A stretch of DNA of 50,872 nt from Priapulus caudatus (taxonomy: Eukaryota > Priapulida > Priapulimorpha > Priapulimorphida > Priapulidae): assembly GCF_000485595.1 (NCBI RefSeq), contig NW_014577391.1:246529-297400 (forward strand), read 5' to 3'. The notes beneath the pieces are model-generated. The model was given only the letters and a program-made list of their open reading frames with translations, did not search any database and had not been told where the DNA came from. The first letter of the stretch is position 1. Each line of letters opens with the position of its first letter. Position numbers and translations under genes: made by a program. Of this stretch, positions 10,518-20,800 are shown piece by piece.

Positions 10518-13500
10518 ATTTCTTGCATTTATAGCTTACTACCGGAATCGATGCACTGGCTTATAGCCAACAAACGGCCGAACGAAGCCAAGACCGTTCT
10601 TGTGAGAGCAGCAAAACTTAACGCCACTGAAATATCAACTGCAGGTGTGATTACAATACGCAGGAATTGCGTAGCACGCGCAATATCACAAATTCATACC
10701 TAAGCAAATAAGTAAAACAGTAATTCGGGAATTCACCCTATACCTGGTATACACCTCAGATCTACTCGTGTTCTGTGCAGGAGCGACATATTTTGGTAAT
10801 AGCGACTGTGCCCAATGCTCTCAGCCGACTCTCTGATCTTCAGACAAAACATTTGTCTCAAATATAGATCATTTTATATCTCAACCACGGTTGTTGGGAC
10901 TCAAATTTGTTGTGTAGTTTGAGAATTACACACGGCCCATCACTGATGGAAGAATGTTTTTGTAGTATTACAATAAATATGTCAGTTAGATGTACGTTCG
11001 TGGAGGATATGTATTCAGTTGAATAGCGTTGGGTGACAAATATGTTGCAATGCAGGTTGGCGATAACCTAAATAATTAAAACTGCCTATTATGTAAATTC
11101 TTCAGACTTGACGCCAATTACGCATGAAGATGATACGAGGAGAAAATACAGCATTGCAGACGTGTACAAAACCCCTGGGCTTAGAGTTCTAGGAACAATT
11201 TTATTCCTTATTTGGTAATGATTTATTGAGTCAGCATCCGCTTTAATGATGATGTCACTGCAAGCTGGGCGCCTTATTGACGAAAATCGAATGAAATTCC
11301 ATCGCACAACATTAGCCCACGTTATTATTTATTTACGAACTCAATTCGTAATCAATTATCTCAATGGTTATAAAATTATCGCACTTACATACAGGATCGC
11401 AGACAGCCTGGTGTACTACGGCCTTACTCTTGGTCTACAGAACCAATCCGGCAACATCTACATGAACGGCTTCTTGACCGGAGCAGTAGAGTTTCCAGCC
11501 ATTCTGATAGCCATATTGTCAGCTGAAAAGTAAGTATATATCGGATTTCGACTGCAGCAACACATAGTATACATATATAGAGGAGCATCGGTAAATTCCG
11601 CGACGCAGGATTGGTCTATTTTAATTATCTGGGAACCGAAAAATACGAGCTAATTTTTTCGTGATTCGGAAAATAGTCAACCGAGACACAAGCAAGCCCT
11701 GAATTGCGATTTCATTTAACTGGGATACGGAAAAAGGCATATTTTTGCATGGAAAACTGGAAATGGAACACACCCACGTTACCCCTTTGTATATGTGGGT
11801 CTGTGCATGACACAACACCCAACTGCATGACTATACTTTCTTCATTATGTTGTCATTCGTAATTGCAAGTTATCATGTATTATCGCTGTCTCTATGTACG
11901 CCATGGCGTCATCCCCGGGCGCCATCATCCCGCGATGTTTACTGATAGTTTCCCGTTCGTCGTGCGCCGCTGCGACGTTATGACAGGTTTGGACGGGTAA
12001 AATCGCTGTCGTTCTTCCACGTCTGCTCCGGAATAGCGATGATCGTACTCTACTTCACTCCACTGAAAACAGGTAAACTTATATCACACCGAAGCGGCAG
12101 TCTCGTCATCACGACGAACATTTATCTCACCCGCTTCTAGTCTGCATGAATTTTCCTCAAGTTTTCCCATCAATCTATCCACTCTATAATTCTCAAACAC
12201 GATATCAAGAGCCGATGAACTGTAGTTCATGAGTTCATGAACTATCATACCTAATTGTCGTAAAGATATACACCTGCACCGTAAAAACAAAACGAATACG
12301 CGCGGTTAGGCTGCAGGTGCAAACACAAACAGCGATCAGGCGTATGATACATGGTATCGTTTTGTTATTGCAGCTTCCGGAACAGATCTAGGTTTGCTTA
12401 AAACAGCGTTCATCCTCACTGGAAAATGCATGATCACGATAGCATTCCGTGTGCTTTATATTTACACTGCTGAATTGTATCCAACAGTCGTGAGGTGAGC
12501 CTATACGTAGATAGCTAGTCACATGTGCACTAATCAGCAAAAGCCACATTTGAATATCTAACCATATTAAATGCATATTCATCACAAAATCTAACTCCTC
12601 TGGCGAGATATTGCGCATGCGCTAACACGCTAACGTAGCCAGATTGTGTACTGACCGGTAGGGTATATGCAGCGGGGACCTGGCATGGAAGGTCTACTAA
12701 TAGGATGTTATCATATAGATCTAAGCTAGGATGACTCCTCTTCATTTTAAATGCATAATCTTTGCAAAATGTTATTATTCTCGGGAGATATTGCGCATGT
12801 GTGAGCACCGTTTTTGGCGTGCAATACGGACTGAAAAACACTGCATAATATAGCTTGCTGAGAGAGAGAGGCGTAGGAGCAAAAGGCGGCAGAAAATTAG
12901 AGATAGCTGAGGGGCGGTAGAAGAAGGAGGCTGAGCGGGGGGGGGGGGCAATAGAGGCAAAGGGAAAGACGGGAGTGGATGAATCAGGAGTTTTGCACAC
13001 TACAGGCCGCAATTTATTTAAATATTTGAACACCTTGATCGTTAATAGAGTTAGTATCTTTTTACATATTAGATCCCCCATCAGCCACGTAGTAGCACCG
13101 CTCCTTAAAAGAGGAATAGATGGCGACTCAGGCATACATGAAGACACACATGATTTTAAGACACTGTTCTTTTTGTGCTGCTTAGATATATCTGCGATTA
13201 CCAGGTAAATATTTCTCATCCGCAGGAACACGGGGCTGGGCATGTCATCCAGCGCTGCTCGTGTAGGCAGCATAATTGCACCAATGACCATCGCACTGGT
13301 GAGCTAGATTTCCTAATGAATTTACTCCTAGCGTTACTGAATTCATTATATCAGGAGTAGATAATACCTATTATCTACTCCTGATTATATCAATACATGT
13401 CTCGTAGTTGTTCTTCCTATTCCCTGCTCAGGATGTGAACATCTTCGCTTAGTTCCGTACCCATGCAAGTTGCAATTTAGCTTTCTGTAACGTTATATAA

Positions 13501-13863
13501 GTATAGTTTTGATGGGGTATTCTAATATAGTACATAAACAAAATTTTTGAGCGAAATGCTAACATACGTTCGCAACCGCAATTGGCAGCTTTGTTCCAAT
13601 TTGAACAAAGTTGCAATGACTGCATTGACTGACGCTTACGTTTTCAGCAACGCCAACATCCGTGGGTACAACCAGTTCTCTTCGGGGGCATAGCGTTTGC
13701 ATGCGCCATTGTGAGTTTCTTCTTCCCCGAGACGAAAGACAAGGGCCTGTCGGAGACACTGGAAGAATGGTCAGACTGGAAGGCCGGCAGGCTATCCGTC
13801 GACGACAGCGGTCACACGGGAACAAAGGAACTCGGCGAAGAAATGAAACCCATGGTTTCCTAA
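7762..13863 (+). CDS. SLC22-family organic ion transporter, copy B (complete, 11 exons)
   Basis: Twelve-helix MFS transporter of the SLC22 type, expected in the plasma membrane; substrate unknown. Exons: 7762-7958, 8349-8484, 9263-9493, 9815-10011, 10535-10644, 11106-11214, 11395-11529, 11987-12072, 12374-12494, 13226-13298, 13648-13863 (TAA). Total 1611 nt, 536 residues, every junction keeping frame with GT-AG sites. The start MYSYLDDALNKLGKYGKWQ matches the family N-terminus just before helix 1. The large first extracellular loop (residues ~45-110) has several Cys and three N-glycosylation sequons (NLS, NFS, NET). Later come TIVPE-WDIVCDR, the MFS loop GALIVSVLADVYGRKW (~136-151), PESMHWLIA (~257-265), TAELYPTVVRNTGLGMSSSAARVGS and FFPETKDKGLSETLEE. 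The C-terminal tail is acidic and short. It is a tandem duplicate of the gene ending at 3742 (about 10.5 kb spacing). Confidence 0.93.
10475..10512. repeat. (TA)n microsatellite before exon 5 of SLC22 copy B
   Basis: About 38 bases of TA lie 20-60 bases upstream of the exon-5 acceptor. Copy A has a shorter (TA)n in the same position (about 30-48), so the tract predates the duplication or recurs there. Confidence 0.8.
13351..13384. mobile_element. 34-base perfect palindromic MITE remnant in intron 10 of SLC22 copy B
   Basis: TCAGGAGTAGATAATA, then two bases, then TATTATCTACTCCTGA: two 16-base arms that pair perfectly, flanked by TTATA/TTATAT. It is the minimal form of the family also seen at 7206 and 32878. 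Confidence 0.75.
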
Positions 13864-15264
13864 TTTCCGCTTGTCTGGACGAATCCTATCACGGAAACCT
13901 CATCTGATTTGCTTGGTAGCGTTTCAAATATTTTATAGTGAGAATCTATGGTATATGCTATAGTGTAACTATCTATTCATATTGAACATGAAACGAATGA
14001 AACAATAAATCAATTCACATTGGTTATCTAATTAGAGCATACACGTGCACGTGTGGTTTTGTCTTCGTTGCAGAACCGCTGTGGATACGAGCCGTAGATC
14101 TATAGCAGAATTGCAGAATATTGATCACGTTTATGTTTAATTATGTGTATATACAAAATAATCAGTAGAATGTCTCCATAATCTTCAGCATATGAAAAAT
14201 TCAATAAAAATATGCGAACAGGCAACGTAATGTCGTATTAAATTATATCATTTACTATACTTCTCAAAGCAATGTAACGAATTTTCTAGCAATTTCGGCG
14301 AATTATTTTGCTACACTCCCGGCTCGGTGGCGCCCGTCTCAGTTAGCTGGCTGGTACATCCAACATGATTAATTATATTTACTAAGAAAGTTTTCGTGTA
14401 TAGACAACAAACAATTTATTCATACTAAATCATCACAAATGCAATGCATTACTTAACCTCCAGAACATAACCTTGACAATATCATTAAGCAGAACTGCGC
14501 GATTTTATTCCCAAAAAACAAATATTTATGTTTTCTAGACGGTTATAGAGCATCTATATTACATGCTGTATGCAAAAAATACATACAACTGCAGCTTTTT
14601 ACTACAAATAAACGCAGAAAACTGATTTGCCATGACGCAATGTAGTGAAGAATTGGCAGAAGATTAAATTGTTCAATTGTTCACATTTTTCGGACTTGCT
14701 TCAGCAGAGGGACAGGATTTCACATAATAAACGCGATGAATTTATAACAAAAGATAATAAATAAATAATGAATAAATAAATAAATCCTATCCTGGTAGTA
14801 AGTGGGGGATAGGGTGCGCAACTTGCGATGAGCACCTTCTGTGGGCTTCTTCGCGACGGGAGACGTGGGTGTCGTGTCGTCCGGCATAGATTCTTCTAAG
14901 CGCGAACGACACGACCGCTCTTTCTGTCTCTCTCTTTCTCTCTTTCGCTTTCTCTTCCTCTCACTCTCTTTTACTCTTTCCTCTGTCTCCCCCTCTCTCC
15001 TCTCTCTTTTTTCTCTCCCCCCTCTCTCTTTTTTCTCTCCCCCCCCCTCTCTCTCTCTCTATCCAACACACCAACATCTGTTATTATGTTTGTCAGGGGG
15101 CATACTGGCCGCTGGAATTTGATCAAACTCACGTGCTTAGCGCGGATGCGTGATTGGGTGGGTGGTTGGGTAGGGGGGGGGGGATAGAGGATATGCCGCT
15201 TGCTTACAAAGTAGAGCCACGCATTTATAACTTTAGTTACTCGCTTGAATATTCTCGTCTCCGC
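13864..15264. other. Intergenic 3' flank of SLC22 copy B with microsatellites
   Basis: No gene seen. The first ~860 bases are homologous to the flank of copy A. They are followed by (AATA)n near 14755-14785, a CT-rich tract at about 14925-15062, and a G-rich tract at 15155-15184 with four G runs (GGGTGGGTGGTTGGGTAGGG). Confidence 0.6.
14004..14208 (+). promoter_or_regulatory. Candidate polyadenylation signals of SLC22 copy B
   Basis: AATAAA at 14004-14009 (141 bases past the stop) and at 14203-14208, in AT-rich 3' flank comparable with copy A. Confidence 0.45.
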
Positions 15265-15462
15265 CACAGGCACTTGGAGCGTTTCAATAAAATATAATGC
15301 AAAATAAATACGAAATCTATTTACTACCAAAGTCTTAATGTTTCTCTACTCTCTTTCACCTATTATTGCCGACAATTTCCTGTAAATGCCGTTCAAATGC
15401 TCATCTGCAACACACGCTGGCCGCCGCACGCTAGCTGCTGCACACTGACACATAAATATATA
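15265..15462 (+). mobile_element. Truncated single arm of the 18075-19061 foldback element
   Basis: Starts CACAGGCACTTGGAGCGTTT and runs nearly identical to the outer ~200 bases of the left arm at 18075, ending near GACACATAAATATATA. The inner arm and partner arm are missing, so it is a broken copy. Confidence 0.85.
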
Positions 15463-15835
15463 TTTATATTTATATGGAAATGGTTTTAATTATATTTTTT
15501 TAATTTTACCATTTTAATTGTAAATATTTATTTCACGAAGTAAATGTGAGAATATTTAATTTTTTAAATTTTTTTTTGAAAACAAAAATATTTGTTGTGA
15601 TGGTGAATATTTATGTAAAGGACAATTTAGGTTTCAAATATGTACGTATTAGATAGATAGGGTATATACACAGATACACTCAGGCACAAATAAACATACA
15701 GCACATAAAATAACAAGAACACACCATACCACACCAATAATAACACACCGCTCGGCATCACACCTCACCCGCTACACTACATGCACCACGCTGCACTACA
15801 CTGCACTACACTACACTCCACCAAGCCACACCATG

Positions 15836-16536
15836 CAGTGGCGTAGCCAGGATTTTTTAACAGGGGGGGGGGGCAAAAACAGCGAACTGCGCAAAATAGT
15901 GGATGACTTAATATTTTACTGGTTCCTCCGCCTTCCCTCTCCACACCCTACGTTATGTGTAATGTTTAAAATGTAGATCGCAGGAGATGATATTTGAGGC
16001 ACCTTTGAGTACATGTACAGCCTTCATTCTGACTACGACAATTCTCTTTTTAGTAGAACAATTCTTATTTTTTAATTTTATTTTTACTTTCGGATCAACA
16101 GGGGGGGCATGGCCCTTTTGCCCCCCCCCCCCCGGGGGCCACTCACCCCACATTATGGTAGGTATGTGCCACTGCGAAGTCAAAAATGGGGGGCTCTGGA
16201 ACTAGCTCAGACCTGAAAATGGGGGTCTCTGAAAGACTGGAACTAATGTTTGTTAAATGCAGGATGCTCTGGAACTGGCTATGTTCGAAAATGGGGGTCT
16301 CCGGAACTAGGATTTCGTTGAAATGCAATGCTATGGAACTGGACACGTTTAAAATAGGGGGTCTCCGGAACTGTGGGGGAACTGTGATTTGCTTTAAAAT
16401 CTATGCTGTAGCACTTGAACCAATAATTGTTGTAGGTACAGGAGAGAAAAACATGACCAGGCAGATGAACGCACGCACACGCACACACACACACACACGC
16501 GCGCGCACACACACACACGCACGCGCGCGCACGACT

Positions 16537-16579
<43 letters not shown>

Positions 16580-16987
16580 CACACACACAGTGACACACAC
16601 AATACACACACACAAGCAAAAACTTGAAAATAAGTTAACCAAACCATCCATTAATTAGCTTCATTCTTTAATTAAGAATTACTAATAAAAAAAACTTCAA
16701 GTAAATGGGCAAAAATTTACTAACCCTTCTGTTAACATGTCAATGTAACACTTTGGTCAACACTTGAAAATGTTAAAAACTAGGATCACCGGAACGGCAA
16801 AAATGTAAGATCTGCATGGTAACTAAACTTGTGATGCTCTGGAACGAGATATTCTTAAAAATAGGATGCACTGGAACGGAAGTTTAGGGTTGAAAAGGGG
16901 GGTCTCTCCCGCGGCACACACCTACCATGCAATATATATGGAGTGCCCCCCCCCCGGGCTTTGCCCTCCACCCTAACTACGCCACTG
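15836..16987. mobile_element. Non-autonomous hAT-type DNA transposon with 8-bp target duplication
   Basis: The 1152-base element begins CAGTGGCGTAG and ends CTACGCCACTG, an 11-base inverted repeat. It is flanked on both sides by ACACCATG (15828-15835 and 16988-16995). An 8-bp duplication and CAGTGG-type ends are typical of the hAT superfamily. The interior has G and C runs next to the ends, diverged units of the form GGGGGTCTCCGGAACT (16190-16380), and an (AC)n/(CG)-rich microsatellite (16475-16590). It has no transposase. The flank is itself rich in ACACCAC repeats, which slightly weakens the duplication evidence. Confidence 0.8.
16471..16613. repeat. (CA)n / (CGCA)n microsatellite inside the hAT-type element
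   Basis: Alternating purine-pyrimidine tract of CA, CG and CGCA units, about 140 bases. Long frames on both strands here are artefacts of the repeat. Confidence 0.9.
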
Positions 16988-17118
16988 ACACCATGTACGC
17001 CACACCCCGCTATATCGCACCACACCACACGACGCCAAACCACACCACACAACACTACACAACACCATGCACACTACACCACACCACACCACACCACACC
17101 ATACCATACCATATATCG
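16988..17118. repeat. ACACCACACC-type simple repeat
   Basis: Degenerate CACAC/CCACA low-complexity sequence on both sides of the hAT-type element (also 15715-15835), apparently the pre-insertion site. Confidence 0.7.
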
Positions 17119-17550
17119 GTATAGCCAGGGACCTTCGGCAGAGCAGTGCCACCACGTGGAAGTAGCGACGGTGGATTTTTCGATGAGCACTTTCTCTAGG
17201 CATGCAACGCTCTATATTAAATGCTTAATGTCGGCCCTAAGTCATTTGCATTGGTCGACAGGTCGCCGACGTGTCCCCGCCCTATCCCCGTACATTGGGA
17301 TAGCAAGGGACCTATGACATACCGGTGCCATCCACGTTGAAGTAGCGAGGGTGTATTTTTCGTTGCGCACCTTCTATAGGCATGCCATGCTCTAAATTAA
17401 ATGCTTACTGTCGCCCCTAAGTCATTTGCCTTGGGCGACAGGTCGCCGACGTGTTACCGCCCTGCCTGTACATTGGTATAGCAAGGAACCTATGACAGAG
17501 CGGTGCCACCAAGTTGAAGTAGCGAGGGTAGATTTTTCGTTGCACAATCG
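17119..17550 (+). repeat. ~178-bp tandem repeat, 2.4 copies, upstream of syntaxin-18
   Basis: Units begin near 17119, 17298 and 17476 with a TATAGC(C/A)AGGGACCT motif and share GAAGTAGCGA, TTTTTCGTTG and ACAGGTCGCCGACGTGT blocks. The third copy breaks off about 280 bases before the syntaxin-18 start codon. No coding potential is seen. Confidence 0.85.
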
Positions 17551-17830
17551 CTCTGGTGAATTCAGTTGTGAAGCCAGAGGGAGAGCGCCATCTGTCGTGA
17601 AGTTTGAAGACCACATGGCCACATTTGTCAGGGGTCAGAGGTCATATCATAGATATGTGGCCGATATCTATTTATCTGTGATCTAAAATAAGTTTTCGCC
17701 CACTGATTATTCTTCTCATTTATCCAATTTTATAATTCCGCATCAAACTGTATTAAAACAATTATTTGTTATTTTATGTGAAATCGGCAGCGAGAACATC
17801 GGCTCGATAGAGGCAAAACAACACAGCAAC

Positions 17831-20800
17831 ATGGATATCACGAACTTGTTCAAAGCTAGCATCAAAGCTGTTAAAACACGTAATAAAGCTCTATCGAAAT
17901 CCAAAACGGTTGACAGAAGTATTTTAAACGTTTCAAAAACAAAAAGTACAGAATTTTCAACAAAGTCAAAAGATGTGGTAAGTATTTTTGAACCAATCCA
18001 CTGACTGGCACTGGCGCTGCCACTGGCAGTGGCACTACACTACGTCTACGGTCTACACTGTACAGTCAGTGAGTCACAGGCACTTGGAGCGTTTCAATAA
18101 AATATAATGCTAAATAAATACGAAATCTATTTACTACCAACGTCTTAATGTTTCTCTACTCTCTTTCACCTTTATTGCCGACAATTTTCTGTAAATGCCG
18201 TCCAAATGCTCATCTGCAACACACGCTGGCTGCCGCACACTAGCTGCTGCACGCTGACACATAAATATATAGCAGGTAGGAAAGCGTGCTGCCAAAATTC
18301 GCTCGACTCTCGCTTGATTTCACACAAATACAACACAAATATTCAACCATTCTACTCCATCTCTGTTTCTATTTGAAGGACAGTGTTCACTTGTTATATA
18401 ACATACTGTCTGTGTTCGTAACCGAGCTGTGTCACGCGAAATCACACAAAGTCGGACAAAATTATTGCGTTCACTCCCGTTGCGCAGTTTATGTAAACTT
18501 TGGGAAACTACCACGCTGCTTTCAAACTCCCGTACGAGCCTCGTCAAAGCCGCCAGTGGAGCGTTGCAATAATGCGGCGCAAAAATTAGGTCATGAAGAG
18601 CGCTGGTGGGTACGTGTTTCCTGATTCCGACGGCCATTTACATAAACTGCGCAACAGGAGCGAACGTGAGAATTTTGTCAGGCTTTGTGTGATTTCGCGT
18701 AACACAGCTCGGTTACGAACACAGACAGTATGTTTTTATAACAAGTGAACACTGTCCTTCAAATAGAAACAAAGATGGAGTAGAATGGTTGAATATTTGT
18801 GTTGTATTCGTGTGAAATCAAGCGAGTGTCGAGCGAATTTTGGCAGCATGCTTTCCTACCTGCTATATATTTATGTGTCAGTGTGCAGCAGCTAGCGTGC
18901 GGCAGCCAACGTGTGTTGCAGATGAGCATTTGGACGGCATTTGCAGGAAATTGTCGGCAATAATAGGTGAAAGAGAGTAGAGAAACATTAAGACGTTGGT
19001 AGTAAATAGATTTCGTATTTATTTAGCATTATATTTTATTGCAACGCTCCAAGTGCCTGTGTGTACAGTGTACTCAGGACTGTATACTAGTGACTAGACT
19101 ACATTAGTAGCAGTACTACTAGTACTCTGACTCTGTAGACTGTAGTCTGTAGTCAGGACTACACTGTACAGTGATTTAGTGACACTGACAGTGTTGGAGC
19201 ATTGCATTAAAATCATGCTGGTAAATAATCCTGATTACTTAAAGGGATACTAGACTCTAGGATTTTACTGCATACAACTGTACTTACTGTATAACAAATC
19301 GTCTATACCCCCACGTACTTGTTACCAGATACCTAATTTAATTGTTATGATTAATTATACATCAACACTACAAAATTTGAACGGCGCCGTTGACACCCGC
19401 GACAGTGCTTCCACCCTGAAAAAGTTGCGCATTTCCCGATATATTTTACACGTTACAGACCGAGGGCTAATCACAAAGGTGCAATTATATTTATACCTAA
19501 ATGCTATTTAGCCGAACGATGTTCATTTTAGGACAAATTTATCCATAATATAACTGTAACTATATGTCGTTTATAAGATATTACAATCCTTTTGCTTTTA
19601 AATTAATAAATAAGAAACACCCTCGGTCTGTAGCCCTTGGCTGAAAAGTCATCTTGCGCAACTTTTCAGATTGTGCGCTTTGAGTGGCGCCACCGTCATT
19701 GTAATCAAACTGTAGTCGTTACTTTTAAAACATTAAAAAAAATTTATAACATCATTGTTCACGGTTAAATCCTTAAATTATTTACTTTGACAGTTTCATC
19801 TGTCGTGCTGACAGCTATTTTCAGAACTTCTGAATTCGTCACCAGATGGCAGTAGGTGACAGTGATTCGAAAACTGTCAGATGTTGGTCGGTGGGGCCCC
19901 CTGAGCCGATGGTCTGGTCCTGGGCCTGAGAATGTTGTCATACACATATATGACAGTACGTCATATGTTCCACCATGTGGAAAATTCAAAAGACTTAGTG
20001 GATTCTCTGAGAGACGTAACTCTAGCTGACGACGAAACCCTCGTGTCATTTGATGTCGTGTCATTGTTCACCAACACTCTGATTGATAAATCCCTGGAAG
20101 TGATCAGGGAACGCTTGGAGAAGGATGAGAAACTCACCAGCAGAACCCTCTTGACGGTGATTGACAATATTACATCTCTTCTCGAGTTTGTTCTGTCTAC
20201 CACATAATTTAAATTCAACGGTGAGCTGTACCAACAAAAATTCGGCACAGCCATGGGAAGCCCAGTATCTCCTATCATAGCGAATTTATTCATGGAGTCT
20301 TTGGAGGAAGCCGCCATCGATAGTGCACCAGCAGAAGTTTGCCCTACACTGTGGAAAAGATACGTCGACGATGTGCTAGCCATTATCAAGCAAGGCTTCA
20401 CCCAACGTCTCAACGACCACCTGAACACGATCGACGCCACAGGGAACATAAAGTTCACCAATGAAGAAATGGTCAATAACCAGATAGCCTTTCTGGACAC
20501 AGCGATAGAGAAGAAGCCTGATGGTACGTTAAAAACCAAGGTTTTTCGAAAGAAAACACACACAAACCAATACCTCAACTTCACCTCTCACCATCCCACC
20601 ATCCACAAACTAGGAGTAGTCAGAACTTTATTCGACCTAGCCAACACTATAGTCATGGAAGAAGAAGACAGACAGTCGGAACTTGTGAACATTAAAAAAA
20701 CCCTCACTACTTGTGGCTATCCCCAGTGGTCGTTCACTGAGGTCGAACGCCAAATTCAACAGAAAGAACGTAATATCACCACCAGGAAGAAGGATAACAC

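Noticed and set aside
16186..16651. Frames on both strands over the (CA)n tract, and likewise 34439-34857
   Set aside because: Translations are Cys/Val, Thr/His or Arg/Glu repeats produced by microsatellites.
18286..18637. Frames of about 105-112 codons inside the foldback element
   Set aside because: They cover the arm and spacer of a non-autonomous element, have no transposase motif, and the inverted arm does not conserve the frame.
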